From: Fidelibacterota bacterium UBA2986
Lineage (GTDB): Bacteria > Fidelibacterota > Marinisomatia > Marinisomatales > AB-629-J13
Reading direction: 5' to 3'
Length of the DNA stretch: 64,000 nt
NCBI GenBank assembly: GCA_002346675.1
Contig: DEAI01000011.1
Coordinates: 199,530-263,529, forward strand
Shown in pieces: positions 42,982 to 53,712 of this stretch (position 1 is its first letter; each line of letters starts with the position of its first letter). The notes under the pieces are model-generated. The model saw only the letters and a program-made list of their open reading frames with translations, had not been told where the DNA came from and did not search any database. A program made the translations under genes and the position numbers.

Positions 42982-45900
42982 CTATATTCCTACGTTTATA
43001 CCAAAGTAAACAGTTTTTGGTTGTCCCAACCCACCGTAATCTTCACCTATTCGGGTAATATTTTCTCCATTTGAGCTTACCTCTGGGTCTACGCCGAGGT
43101 AAGCTGTTTTTGTCCAGAGGTTTTGACCTAAAATATATATCCTCAATGAAGATAGCCCATATTGCTCCGCAAAGTAAGATGGGACAGTATAGCCAAACTC
43201 AAAAGTTTTCAATCTTATATATGAGGCATCCTCTAGCCATTGATCACAGTCCTCCATCCAGTTAGGCTGTAAAGCACTAATTGCATTTCCTTCTTCGTCA
43301 AATTCATATCCTAGGCTTGCCCGAGGAACATCGGTTACATCTCCCGGGTTTTGCCACCGTTCGTTTTCAACTCTTTCGGTGTTGTTACCATAAGGAATAA
43401 AAAACCCTCCATAATTAAAGCTCCAGCCAACCTGCTCCTGTGCATACCTTGAGTGATTAAAAATGTAGTTACCTTGTGAATACTGAAAGAAAACATTTAG
43501 ATCAAATCCTTTCCACGAGAGCGAGTTTCCAAATCCACCGAAATAGTCAGGCCAAGGGGTTTTGTCTTCAATGAGCTGCATGTCGCCTGAATTAATTACA
43601 CCATCGCCATTGACATCTGTATAGTTTGAATTTCCTGTTTGGGGATTTACACCTTCCCAGTGTATAAGATAAAATGTTCCCAAGGGATAGCCTTCTTTCA
43701 TAATATTTGTTCCACCAACAGCGCGCTCATTATCCTGTTCCAACTTAGTTATTTCATTTTTAATTGTTGAAATATTAAATGTAGTGGTCCAGGTAAAATC
43801 ATCAGTATCAATATTGAAAGATCTAATTGAAAACTCTGTTCCGCTGTTTTTAACCTCTCCAATATTTCTAGTTACAGTGGTGAAACCGGTATAGCCGGGG
43901 ACGTTGGAATCTAGAAGCAAACCGGTAGTAAGTTTTTGATATGTATCAAAAGTCACAGAAAAACGATTATCCATAAAACTGGCATCTACCCCAAAATTAT
44001 TTTGTGTAGTGGTCTCCCACTCAAGCTCAGCATTTCCCATTCGATTAGGGCTTATTCCAGCAGAGCCGTTATACGCAGCTGCCACCGTCCAAAGGGCCCT
44101 TGAAGCAAAATTATTTATTCCATCCTGGTTCCCTGTTTTTCCATAACTATATCTCAGCTTCATATCTGAAAGAAAATTAAAATCAGACATAAAAGGCTCC
44201 TTTGTTATTCTCCAGGCCGCCGAAAAAGATGGGAATACACCATACTTTCTGTCTGCCCCAAACCGTGAGGAGCCATCCCGCCTAATTGAGCCTGTAAAGT
44301 AATATTTGTAATCCAAATTATAATTTATACGGGAGACCAAAGATTCAATTCCCCAAGATGTTCCCATGGTAGACGCGTCAACTATATCTGCTGCAAGCTC
44401 TAGAGCGCCTAAATTATCATTGCTATAATTTTGTGCCGCGATACTGGCAACATTGTTAGATGCTGTTTGTGTTGTGTAAACCAACAATAAATTAAGATGA
44501 TGCTTTTGATGAAAGCTGATTTCATAGGTAAGCATATTTTCAGTGAGCCATGTGAGATTTTCTGAATTTGCAAATAAGCCTTTTCCGGTTACTCCTGACT
44601 GCCAAGATTCCGCTGCAGTTGACGGATAGTGCATTACATCTTTTAGGTAAGAATAATCTAATGAATAAGAGTTTTTAAATTTAAGTTTATCGATAATATT
44701 ATATTCCGCAAAAACGGAACCAAGAAATCGATTTGTAGAAGTGTTCCTTTTATAGAGATCAGCTGCCGCTGCTGGATTTTCTAGAGCCCACCATGAATAG
44801 TAGTGGAAGGGATTAGAATAGGAACCATCCTCATCAAACACAGGCATAGTGGGATCAGCTGCTAAAGTGTTTATCATAACTCCAAAATATGAGTTATCAC
44901 CTATTGTAGATAACGCATCGCTTTTACTGATATACACATTAGTTCCTATATTCGTTTTGTCGTTTATTTTAGCATCTATATTTGTTCTGAAGCTCAATCG
45001 ATTATAGTTTGTTCCCTTTTGTATTCCTGCCTGATCAAACAGAGAACCATTTATAAAATATTTTAGTTTATCGCTACCGCCACGAACACTGAGAGATGTG
45101 TTTTCAATGGGAGCATCTTTTCTGAGAACTTCTCCATACCAGTCTGTATTAACGAGGTTTGGATCAGCGGGGTCGCCAATCCGATTCCAGTCTGGACCGC
45201 TTGAAGAAAAATAATCTGCAGGAAGACCATCGTTTTGCGCAGCCTCATTCATCATTTCTATAAATTGTTTACTGTTCATCATTGGAACTATATACGCTGG
45301 AGACTGTGTCCCTGTATAACGGTCAAAGACAATAGAGGTTTTTCCGGATTTAGAGCCCCGTTTGGTGGTAATCTGAACGACTCCATTGGCGCCACGAGCG
45401 CCATAGATAGCTGACGCTGACGCATCCTTTAAAATATCGATAGACTCAATATCGTCCGGATTGATATCTGACATAGAGTTAAAGTTGTATCCCCCCGTTT
45501 CTAGTATAGAGTTATTGTCTGATGTCATAGGTATTCCATCAACCACGTACAGCGGTTCACTACTTGCAGTAATGGACGTTGCTCCACGGATTAAAATTTT
45601 AACTGCAGCTCCTGGCTGTCCGGAGGAACTCGCCACGCTTACCCCAGACGCTCTTCCCTGAAGAGCTAAATCAAGATTCGCTACTGGCTGGTTAATTACA
45701 TCCTTACCTTTTACAGATGTTATTGCCGTTGAAAGGTCACCTCTTTTTTGAGTACCGTAACCAACAATTACAACAGACTGAAAGCCAATCACATCGTCCT
45801 CTAAAACAAAATCCCTACTAAGTACTCCCATAGATGGAAGGGCAACAGATATGGATTGGTTTTTATATCCAATATACGTTGCCGTTAGTGTAATGTTTTC

Positions 45901-46107
45901 ACTAGTTGGGAACCCCCTTGGAAGGTCAATATTATAGTATCCACTAACATCACAAGCACCACCAAGCATTGTGTTTTTAATAGAAACGTTTGCACCTATT
46001 AGTGGTTCTTGATTGTTATTTTTAACGTACCCAGAAATAGATGTTTGTCCAAATATATTAAAAGTGAACAATAAAAAAAATGGGATTAGCTTACAGGTGG
46101 TTTTCAT
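42982..46107 (-). CDS. susC: SusC/RagA family TonB-dependent outer-membrane transporter
   Basis: A 1041-residue beta-barrel importer energised by TonB/ExbBD. Order: signal peptide (1-20, ends IFGQ), carboxypeptidase-regulatory-like domain (about 24-100, GYVKNNNQEPLIGANVSI), plug domain (about 110-225, with VVIVGYGTQKRGDLSTAITSV, QGRASGVSV and DASASAIYGARGANGVVQITTKRG), then the barrel to the C-terminal YFGINVGI. It has a strong AGGAGG ribosome-binding site 8 nt upstream. It is followed by susD and preceded on the same strand by a cyclase-TPR gene. Confidence 0.96.
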   Translation of the reverse strand: MKTTCKLIPFFLLFTFNIFGQTSISGYVKNNNQEPLIGANVSIKNTMLGGACDVSGYYNIDLPRGFPTSENITLTATYIGYKNQSISVALPSMGVLSRDFVLEDDVIGFQSVVIVGYGTQKRGDLSTAITSVKGKDVINQPVANLDLALQGRASGVSVASSSGQPGAAVKILIRGATSITASSEPLYVVDGIPMTSDNNSILETGGYNFNSMSDINPDDIESIDILKDASASAIYGARGANGVVQITTKRGSKSGKTSIVFDRYTGTQSPAYIVPMMNSKQFIEMMNEAAQNDGLPADYFSSSGPDWNRIGDPADPNLVNTDWYGEVLRKDAPIENTSLSVRGGSDKLKYFINGSLFDQAGIQKGTNYNRLSFRTNIDAKINDKTNIGTNVYISKSDALSTIGDNSYFGVMINTLAADPTMPVFDEDGSYSNPFHYYSWWALENPAAAADLYKRNTSTNRFLGSVFAEYNIIDKLKFKNSYSLDYSYLKDVMHYPSTAAESWQSGVTGKGLFANSENLTWLTENMLTYEISFHQKHHLNLLLVYTTQTASNNVASIAAQNYSNDNLGALELAADIVDASTMGTSWGIESLVSRINYNLDYKYYFTGSIRRDGSSRFGADRKYGVFPSFSAAWRITKEPFMSDFNFLSDMKLRYSYGKTGNQDGINNFASRALWTVAAAYNGSAGISPNRMGNAELEWETTTQNNFGVDASFMDNRFSVTFDTYQKLTTGLLLDSNVPGYTGFTTVTRNIGEVKNSGTEFSIRSFNIDTDDFTWTTTFNISTIKNEITKLEQDNERAVGGTNIMKEGYPLGTFYLIHWEGVNPQTGNSNYTDVNGDGVINSGDMQLIEDKTPWPDYFGGFGNSLSWKGFDLNVFFQYSQGNYIFNHSRYAQEQVGWSFNYGGFFIPYGNNTERVENERWQNPGDVTDVPRASLGYEFDEEGNAISALQPNWMEDCDQWLEDASYIRLKTFEFGYTVPSYFAEQYGLSSLRIYILGQNLWTKTAYLGVDPEVSSNGENITRIGEDYGGLGQPKTVYFGINVGI

Positions 46108-46248
46108 CAGATATAGCCTCCTACTAATTAGTTATCTTCCATAGGTCAACAGTAAACTTAGTTTAAGTTACGGTTGAATAAAAAATAAAAACTGAACGAG
46201 TTAATTATTTAGAACGACAATATTTCAGGAAAGAGAAACTAAAAACAA

Positions 46249-48669
46249 TTAACTTAATTTGTATAAATCAATCAGTTTTTTAAACCTTGTTTCATTTCGA
46301 AACTGATCGAGCTTAGGATCCACCTTTAAATATATATACGGATTTTGGTCCAATATCCCATTGTTAATTGCATTATACCCCTTATCTGTATTTCCTAAAT
46401 ATAAATGAATAATGCCTTTTAAGCTTTCTATGCCATCTGCACCACCAAACTTTGTTAATTCATTTATTACCGAAAGAGCCTCTTCTCTTTTTTCCTGTTG
46501 AGCATATATCAAGCCCTGACTGTATAATGCTAAAGCTTCATGGAATGCAGATAGACCTAAAAACCCTTTTTTGGATTCACTAAGTATATCTAATGCGGAG
46601 CTGTAGTCTTTTTTTTCAAAAAATATCCAGCCCTCTACCAGATTTGCCAGAGGTGCAAAGGGGGTTAATCCATATATTTTTTCAACTGTTTCTAATGCTC
46701 TATCATAATTTTTATCAAAATAATAGCCAAAAGATAGGTGTTCCAAGGCCATAGAAGAGGAGGGGTTTAAACTAACATATTTTTTGTATGCCTTAATTCC
46801 TTCTTTTGTTTTTCCTTGAGCTGTTAATATTTCAGCGAGCTCTGACCAGGAGCGGCCGTCATCTGGCTTTATTTCTGTTACCTTTAGAGCGGTTTGTTCT
46901 GACTTTTCCCACAAACCCTGTGTTTTATAAACCTTACTTAGAACAAGATATCCCTGTAAAAACTTTGGATGGACCTCTAAAATATTTTTAAGCGTTTTGC
47001 TTGCATCATTCTTTTTGTTTAGAGCTATTTGTGCCTGAGCTAGATTTATTGCAATAATTCCTGAAAGTGGATCCAGACCTTGTGCTGCCTTACCATATGA
47101 TAAAGCTTTTTCATAGTCTTTTACAACCATTCTTAAAAAATCAGAATACCAGTGGTGCGCTGTTGCATAATTTGGATTTAATTCAATTGCTTTTAGATAA
47201 TAAGATTCTGTTTTAATAGGATCTTCTTTTTTCATGAGACTTACATATGCGTTTGCAGAATGAACCTCTGCAGACTCTGGGTTTAGCTCCATGGCTTTTG
47301 ATGCATTAAACTCAGCGAGAGGAATGTTTTCATCGAAGCTAGCGTATCCATAATCAGCTAATAGTAAATAGGTATTTGCGAGTCCTACATAGGCTAACTC
47401 ATAATTTTGATCCTCGCGTATAGTGTTTTTGAAGAAAGTTAGAGCTTTTCTCATTCCCTCTTCATCCCTTCGGTCTTGGAAGTGAACGCCCTGTAAATAC
47501 ATATTGTATGCCTCAACGGATGTTTTTGTCTTTTTTAGTTCTTTATTTCCAGTGTGTCCAATGTAATCCATCTTAAGGGTGTTGACTATAGTTTGTGCAA
47601 TCTCATCTTGCACAGCAAAAATATCTTCTAAATTTCTATCATATGTTTCAGACCAAAGATGAGCATCATCTTTTGATCTAATAAGCTGAGCAGTGATACG
47701 CACCTTGTTTGCGGCCTTACGTACGCTTCCCTCTAAAACATGAGACACATTTAACTGTTTACCTATTTCAGCAAGACTGATGTCCTTTTTATCTTTGTAT
47801 GTAAAAACTGAGGTTCGGGAAATAACCCGTAGGTTTTTTATTTTAGCAAGATAATTCAATATTTCTTCGGTGATTCCATCGCTAAAATATTCATTATCCC
47901 TATCTGCACTCATATTGACAAAAGGAAGACAGGCAATGGAAACCTTATTTGAATCATCTTCCGAGGCCTTTTCAGAACCGCCTGCCATGAATATAGCTAC
48001 TACAGCAATGATAGCAACCCCTGCAATAGCACCAGAAATTAATAGTAGAGGATTTTTTTTATCCTTTATTGAAGGCTGAGTTTGGCTATTAGTTTTTTCG
48101 GATGTAACAGCAGGTGTAGTTGATGGATCCAATTTAGCTGAAACTTTGGATAGGTCAGTTTCAGGAAGTCCATGGGAAACAATACAATGTAGCTTTACAT
48201 CCTGTCTTACCCCTTTCAATTTTGGTTCACCAATTAATTTGGTTTGATAAACAGGATCCCTCAATAAAGATGCGTTAATTGGGTTTGTTACAACTATTCC
48301 GCCGGGGCTTGCAAAGGGTTCAATTCTTGAAGCTACATTAACATCATCACCAATCACATCATTACCCTGAATAACAACCTCTCCCTGATGTATTCCAATC
48401 CGAAGGTCTAGGTTAGCAACATTCTTTACAGTATGCTGCATTTCTATAGAACAGTCCACCGCATCTTTTGTGGTGTCAAAGGTTAGCAACAAACCATCAC
48501 CCAACTCTTTCAACCAATGTCCATTATGTCGCTCAACAATGGGCTTTAAGGTGGTTCGCTGGGTTTCCAAAAGCTGTACAGCTAAAGGCTCATTCTCAGC
48601 AGATAATTTGGTAAAGCCAACGATGTCTGTGAATACAATTGTGGCCAGTTTTCGAACGGGCCCAGCCAT
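46249..48669 (-). CDS. Class III adenylate/guanylate cyclase fused to TolB-like and TPR domains
   Basis: An 806-residue one-helix membrane protein. Residues about 6-165 form a class III cyclase domain with metal Asp15 (FTDIVGFT) and Asp58 (KELGDGLLLTF). The transition-state NxxxR lies in NVASRIEP, and Lys54 fits ATP specificity. A membrane helix (about 207-230) is followed by a TolB-like N-terminal domain (about 240-370, SIACLPFVNMSADRDNEYF and SHVLEGSVRK) and about ten TPR units to the end. The topology puts the cyclase inside and TolB/TPR in the periplasm. It lies upstream of susC on the same strand, 141 bp away, so it may sense envelope or nutrient state. Confidence 0.9.
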   Translation of the reverse strand: MAGPVRKLATIVFTDIVGFTKLSAENEPLAVQLLETQRTTLKPIVERHNGHWLKELGDGLLLTFDTTKDAVDCSIEMQHTVKNVANLDLRIGIHQGEVVIQGNDVIGDDVNVASRIEPFASPGGIVVTNPINASLLRDPVYQTKLIGEPKLKGVRQDVKLHCIVSHGLPETDLSKVSAKLDPSTTPAVTSEKTNSQTQPSIKDKKNPLLLISGAIAGVAIIAVVAIFMAGGSEKASEDDSNKVSIACLPFVNMSADRDNEYFSDGITEEILNYLAKIKNLRVISRTSVFTYKDKKDISLAEIGKQLNVSHVLEGSVRKAANKVRITAQLIRSKDDAHLWSETYDRNLEDIFAVQDEIAQTIVNTLKMDYIGHTGNKELKKTKTSVEAYNMYLQGVHFQDRRDEEGMRKALTFFKNTIREDQNYELAYVGLANTYLLLADYGYASFDENIPLAEFNASKAMELNPESAEVHSANAYVSLMKKEDPIKTESYYLKAIELNPNYATAHHWYSDFLRMVVKDYEKALSYGKAAQGLDPLSGIIAINLAQAQIALNKKNDASKTLKNILEVHPKFLQGYLVLSKVYKTQGLWEKSEQTALKVTEIKPDDGRSWSELAEILTAQGKTKEGIKAYKKYVSLNPSSSMALEHLSFGYYFDKNYDRALETVEKIYGLTPFAPLANLVEGWIFFEKKDYSSALDILSESKKGFLGLSAFHEALALYSQGLIYAQQEKREEALSVINELTKFGGADGIESLKGIIHLYLGNTDKGYNAINNGILDQNPYIYLKVDPKLDQFRNETRFKKLIDLYKLS

Positions 48670-48749
48670 CAGATAGATAAAGAATTATATTTTTTTACGG
48701 TTGTTTTTATGACAGTTTTCATAAATATGATTTAACTTGTAAATAACAT

Positions 48750-50009
48750 TTATTTTTCAATACTAAACTTAGGAAATAATCCAGGGTCTTTTACAAAAAG
48801 AATCAACACCATAAATCCAACAAAAAGACTTCCTCCAATGGCAATAAGGGCGATAAAAAACAGCTTTAATTCAGTTAATATACCCACCAATACAATGAAT
48901 AAAATAACAAAAGGTGCTAAAACAGAATCTATAAGGGCAATATACAATTTATTATCCCGATCTCCTGCAAAATCGTAGACCAAATTCATGGCTGAGGGCA
49001 TAAAAGCTCCGTTTGCAATTCCAACACAAAGAAAAACTCCATAGACCCAGATCATGTTTTGTGAGAAGATTGCCATCACAACAGCCAGAATATGGGCAAC
49101 ATAAGAGATCGCCAACCCTGACTTGTGGCCGTAAAGCTGCCCAACTTTTCCTGCGAAGTAGCTTGCAACTCCGGATGCTATGACAGTTATAATGGTAAAG
49201 TTTCCAGCTTCGCCGAGTTTAAATCCAAATTTATTTTGACAGTAAATAGGATATAAGCTTACTGCAGGGAAAAACGCACAATAGAAGATTCTTGATAGAA
49301 TATATTTTTGAAGGTTTTTGTGCCCCCTGACAACAGTTTTTGTAAGTTTTAAAAACTCCGCAAGGGATAATTTTTTTCTTTTGGGCCTATTTTCATTTAC
49401 ACGATAACCAAAGTATATAACCGTAGCAATTACCGTAGAGCCAAAGAAAACAAAAAAACCAACGCCAAAATTTCTTGGAAAGGCAAGGTTGCTCTCTAAA
49501 ATATATTTTAACAATATACCACCCAAAAAACTCCCAATACTTCCAAACGCAAAAGAAAACCCAAAAAAGGTTCCTCGTACCTTTCGAAGGGTAACTGCAT
49601 TTAAAAAATCTGCCCAGATGGGAACGACAATACCAAGCCCCAAACTATAGATAGCAAAAAGAAATAAATAGAAAATCCATGCAGACTGACCAGATAGAGA
49701 AAAAAAAGTAAAGACAAACCCCATAATAAAAAGTGGAACACATATTAGGGAGTGAACAAGCAGAACAGCAAACTTTAAATTGCGGATATTTCTTCCTAAA
49801 ACAGCAGTGGTCAGTTGAGGAACTGCCATCAAAAAAGTGAAAAGACCGCCAACAGAAACAGCAATACCATTTGGAGCTCCTAGCTCACGGAGAAACAGGG
49901 GAATCACCGCATAAACGGTATGAAAGGCCAATCCGAACCCCCAAAAAAATTCATGAACGAGGTTTAGTCTTAAGTTATGATTATGATCTTGAAGAGTGAA
50001 TTGAGACAC
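48750..50009 (-). CDS. MFS transporter
   Basis: A 419-residue major facilitator with 11-12 hydrophobic helices. An N-terminal cytoplasmic tail is followed by helix 1 (about 15-38). A loop with RNIRNLKFAV lies at the usual position between helices 2 and 3. GTFFGFSFAFGSIGSFLGGILLKYI is typical of helices 4-5. The substrate is unknown. It is followed 80 nt later by the cyclase-TPR gene and is 78 nt downstream of yqgE, all leftward. Confidence 0.88.
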   Translation of the reverse strand: MSQFTLQDHNHNLRLNLVHEFFWGFGLAFHTVYAVIPLFLRELGAPNGIAVSVGGLFTFLMAVPQLTTAVLGRNIRNLKFAVLLVHSLICVPLFIMGFVFTFFSLSGQSAWIFYLFLFAIYSLGLGIVVPIWADFLNAVTLRKVRGTFFGFSFAFGSIGSFLGGILLKYILESNLAFPRNFGVGFFVFFGSTVIATVIYFGYRVNENRPKRKKLSLAEFLKLTKTVVRGHKNLQKYILSRIFYCAFFPAVSLYPIYCQNKFGFKLGEAGNFTIITVIASGVASYFAGKVGQLYGHKSGLAISYVAHILAVVMAIFSQNMIWVYGVFLCVGIANGAFMPSAMNLVYDFAGDRDNKLYIALIDSVLAPFVILFIVLVGILTELKLFFIALIAIGGSLFVGFMVLILFVKDPGLFPKFSIEK

Positions 50010-50087
50010 ACTTAAGTCAACTTAGAATATCACACAAATTATAAGAGGGTATCAAATAAACGTTATACTGCTTTTTATAAAGGCAGT

Positions 50088-50645
50088 TTACGCCAAACCA
50101 CCATGCCCCGAAAACTCTGAAGGGCTGATACCAAAAGAAAGCGCTGCCTGATTCCACATAAGTTCATCCGGTGTGTTGAATATGAAATCACCTGTTGTAT
50201 CCTGAATTAACCAGTCGCCGTTTTCAATTTCACTTTCTAACTGTCCACCTGTCCATCCTGCATGCCCTATGGCTAGTTTGTAATTTGAAGCAGGAATATC
50301 TTTATCTAAGCTTTCTATAATTTCTTTATGAGCTGTTAAAGCAAAATCATCAGAAACGCTAATGGTTCCATTTAGTGAAATTTCCGGAGTGTGTAAAACA
50401 ATTCCTCTTTCAATCATAACGGGACCTCCAAAATAAACGGAAGGATTTTTTTTTAAAATACGTTTACCATCAGGGTAGACCTCAGAAAACAACTTTCTAA
50501 GATCTGGGTCGGAAATCGGTCGGTTTACGACCAACCCCATGGCACCCTCTTTAGAGTGGTCGCACATTAGAACAACGGATTTCCCAAAATAAGGATCAGT
50601 CATGTGCGGCATGGCAATGAGAATTCGATTTTTAAGAGAATTCAT
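50088..50645 (-). CDS. yqgE: YqgE/AlgH (UPF0301) family protein
   Basis: A 185-residue cytoplasmic protein of unknown biochemical role, often called AlgH. Family motifs are clear: LIAMPHMTDPYFGKSVVLMC (residues 9-28), GAMGLVVNRPI, VYFGGPV, and GHAGWTGGQLESEIENGDWL. It is the first gene of a leftward run and is divergent from uvrA by 137 bp. Confidence 0.93.
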   Translation of the reverse strand: MNSLKNRILIAMPHMTDPYFGKSVVLMCDHSKEGAMGLVVNRPISDPDLRKLFSEVYPDGKRILKKNPSVYFGGPVMIERGIVLHTPEISLNGTISVSDDFALTAHKEIIESLDKDIPASNYKLAIGHAGWTGGQLESEIENGDWLIQDTTGDFIFNTPDELMWNQAALSFGISPSEFSGHGGLA

Positions 50646-50782
50646 TATTAATAATAATTACTGAAAGTTTAGAATCAAAACTACACCATGTAAACATTAT
50701 ATATAAAATAAAATCGGTTTTGTTACAAATTTGTTTATGTAAGTAAATTGATAGTTGTCCTGATTTAGCTATGTAGTATTGA

Positions 50783-53614
50783 ATGAATAAAAAAGCTCTA
50801 AAAAAAATTATCATCCGGGGTGCCAGAAAGCACAATCTAAAAAACATTGATTTAGACATTCCGAGAGATAAGCTAACAGTTATAACCGGGCTTTCCGGGT
50901 CGGGGAAATCGTCCCTAGCGTTTGATACTATCTATGCAGAAGGACAGCGGAGATATGTAGAGTCGCTTTCATCTTATGCAAGGCAGTTTATAGGGCTTAT
51001 GGATAAACCAGAAATGGATACTATAGAAGGCCTCTCTCCTGCTATTTCCATTGAACAACGAACCACATCTAGGAATCCCCGCTCTACAGTGGGAACTGTA
51101 ACAGAAATTCATGATTACCTTAGATTGCTATTTTCTCATGTGGGAAAACCCCACTGCTGGAAGTGTGACCGCAGAATACAGAAACAAAGTGTACAACAAA
51201 TTGTTGATGCGGTAAACGATTTCAAAAATGGAACAAAAATCTGTCTACTTTCTCCTATAGTTCAAATGAGAAAAGGTCAACACAAGGCTGTGTTCGAGGG
51301 AATTAAAAGAGATGGTTTTTTAAGGGCAAGAGTAAATGGTGAAATTCTCTCTATAAGCAAAGCACCTGAACTAAAAAAGAATAAAAAACATACAATAGAG
51401 GTTGTTGTAGATAGGCTCATTATTGAAAAGGGTTGTGGGGAGAGGTTAACTGAGTCAGTAGAATTAGCATTAAAGCTTGGCTCAGGACTGGTTATCGTTA
51501 GTGAATATCCAGACAAAGATCACCTATTCAGCGAACATTTTTCTTGTCCCCACTGCAATGTCTCTATGGCGGAACTAAGCCCAAGAATGTTTTCCTTTAA
51601 CTCTCCATTTGGCGCATGTCCACACTGCGATGGAATTGGATCACATATGGATATTAACCCAGACTTGATAGTTCCTGATAAATCGAAATCAATTATTCAG
51701 GGGGCTCTGGTTCCGCTTGGAGAGCAACCAAGGGGAAACTGGTATGGGAATATTCTTAGAAGTTTATCTAGTCACTATCATTTCAATTTTACAACACCAT
51801 GGAAAATGATTAATTCGGAGATTAGAAAGATATTATTGTTTGGCACCGGAAATAAGCAGATGAAAATGAAATATAAATCCAGGCGGTGGTCCGGAACCTA
51901 TACCGGAGGATGGGAAGGTGTGGTTCCTAATTTAATGAGACGTTACAACCAAACCAAATCCAATGGAATAAGAGAGTGGATTGAACAATTTATGAGCATG
52001 AGATCCTGTCCCGCATGTGGAGGAGCAAGACTAAAAAAAGAGAGTCTCTCTGTGACGATAGAAAAATCAAATCTTGGCGAGTTTTCAAGAATGTCTATCA
52101 AAGAAGCCTTGAGTTTTATTAAAACGCTAAAGTTAAATAAAACAGACCGCATAATTAGCCAAGAAATCTTGAAGGAAATAAATGAACGTCTGGGTTTTCT
52201 ATATGATGTGGGGCTAGACTATCTAACACTTGACCGATCAGCTTCCACCCTTTCAGGTGGAGAGGCACAGCGTATTCGTCTTGCTACTCAAATTGGTTCT
52301 CAGTTGGTGGGCGTTCTGTACATATTAGATGAGCCATCTATTGGTCTCCACCCCAGAGATAACTCTAGACTACTTAGTACCTTAAAAAAACTAAGAGACT
52401 TAGGAAACACTATATTGGTTGTTGAGCACGATAAAGAGACAATGGAAGCGGCAGACTTTCTCGTTGATCTTGGCCCTGGAGCCGGTGAAAACGGAGGGGA
52501 AGTTGTTTTTTCTGGTGAACCAAAAAAAATATATAAATCCATAAAATCACTAACCGGAAAATATTTAGCTGGGAAAAAACAGATTCCCACGCCAAAGGCA
52601 AGAAGAACACAAAAGGGCAATATGCTTGTAGTTTCTGGAGCATCGGGAAATAATTTAAAATCAATTGAAGTGGCGTTTCCATTAGGTAAGCTTGTATTGG
52701 TGACTGGTGTTTCTGGTAGCGGAAAAAGTACTCTTGTAAACGAAACACTTTATCCTATATTGGCAAAAGAACTTCATAGGGCCCGCATGTATCCTCTTAA
52801 TTATACAGAAATAAAGGGAACTAAATATATAAATAAGGTTGTAAATATTAACCAAAAACCCATTGGAAGAACCCCACGCTCCAACCCTGCGACCTACACA
52901 GGAGTATTTACATTTATTCGTGATATTTTTAGTCAGCTACCTGAGTCAAAATTGCGGGGATACAAGCCGGGGAGGTTTTCTTTTAATGTGAAAGGAGGAA
53001 GGTGTGGAGAGTGTGAGGGAGATGGAATTATAAAGATTGAAATGAATTTTCTTCCAGATGTCTATGTAACCTGCGAAACATGCAATGGTAGTAGGTATAA
53101 TCGCGAAACCTTGGAAGTGAAGTATAAAGATAAAACTATAGCGGATGTGTTAAATATGTCCACTGAGGAAGCGCTTGGTTTTTTTAAAAACATTCCTTCT
53201 GTCAAGAAAAAACTCGAAACTTTAGTTGAGGTAGGGTTAGGATATATCAGACTAGGACAGCAAGCGACAACACTCTCCGGAGGAGAGGCACAGAGAGTAA
53301 AACTTGCCACAGAACTTTCACGAGCGAGCAATGACAGTACATTTTATATTTTGGACGAACCAACCACAGGTCTTCATTTTGAAGATATTAAAATGCTTTT
53401 AAAAGTTCTTCAGGAGCTAGTGAACAGGGGAAACACTGTTGCTGTTATTGAACACAACCTGGAGGTTATTAAATGTGCAGACTGGGTTATCGACCTAGGC
53501 CCTGAAGGTGGGGATGAAGGTGGGGAGGTTTTATTTATGGGTACACCAGAAAACTTATCTAACCATAATGTGTCTTACACAGGACGCTTTTTAAAAAAAG
53601 AGCTTAAAAACTAA
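50783..53614 (+). CDS. uvrA: UvrA, excinuclease ABC subunit A
   Basis: Damage-recognition ATPase of nucleotide excision repair. The 943 residues carry two ABC modules, with Walker A GLSGSGKSS (36-44) and GVSGSGKST (642-650), and the ABC signatures TLSGGEAQRIRLATQIGS and TLSGGEAQRVKLATEL. Zinc modules include CPHCNVSM with CPHCDGIG, and CGECEGDG with CETCNGSRY. The usual ribosome-binding site is absent before the ATG. It starts the long rightward run to 63.5 kb, and ruvB follows 98 nt later. Confidence 0.98.
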   Translation: MNKKALKKIIIRGARKHNLKNIDLDIPRDKLTVITGLSGSGKSSLAFDTIYAEGQRRYVESLSSYARQFIGLMDKPEMDTIEGLSPAISIEQRTTSRNPRSTVGTVTEIHDYLRLLFSHVGKPHCWKCDRRIQKQSVQQIVDAVNDFKNGTKICLLSPIVQMRKGQHKAVFEGIKRDGFLRARVNGEILSISKAPELKKNKKHTIEVVVDRLIIEKGCGERLTESVELALKLGSGLVIVSEYPDKDHLFSEHFSCPHCNVSMAELSPRMFSFNSPFGACPHCDGIGSHMDINPDLIVPDKSKSIIQGALVPLGEQPRGNWYGNILRSLSSHYHFNFTTPWKMINSEIRKILLFGTGNKQMKMKYKSRRWSGTYTGGWEGVVPNLMRRYNQTKSNGIREWIEQFMSMRSCPACGGARLKKESLSVTIEKSNLGEFSRMSIKEALSFIKTLKLNKTDRIISQEILKEINERLGFLYDVGLDYLTLDRSASTLSGGEAQRIRLATQIGSQLVGVLYILDEPSIGLHPRDNSRLLSTLKKLRDLGNTILVVEHDKETMEAADFLVDLGPGAGENGGEVVFSGEPKKIYKSIKSLTGKYLAGKKQIPTPKARRTQKGNMLVVSGASGNNLKSIEVAFPLGKLVLVTGVSGSGKSTLVNETLYPILAKELHRARMYPLNYTEIKGTKYINKVVNINQKPIGRTPRSNPATYTGVFTFIRDIFSQLPESKLRGYKPGRFSFNVKGGRCGECEGDGIIKIEMNFLPDVYVTCETCNGSRYNRETLEVKYKDKTIADVLNMSTEEALGFFKNIPSVKKKLETLVEVGLGYIRLGQQATTLSGGEAQRVKLATELSRASNDSTFYILDEPTTGLHFEDIKMLLKVLQELVNRGNTVAVIEHNLEVIKCADWVIDLGPEGGDEGGEVLFMGTPENLSNHNVSYTGRFLKKELKN

Positions 53615-53712
53615 GCGCTATAAATAAGATAATCTGGCCTTGATATATCCTGTTTAAAACCCTTACTTTTAATACTCCGAAATGTACCCAATTTATTGTT
53701 CATATTACTCCC

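Noticed and set aside
52300..52748. Two overlapping 106- and 112-codon minus-strand frames inside uvrA
   Set aside because: Both are shadows of the uvrA coding strand; one is rich in Leu and Pro as expected from antisense, and neither has a start context.
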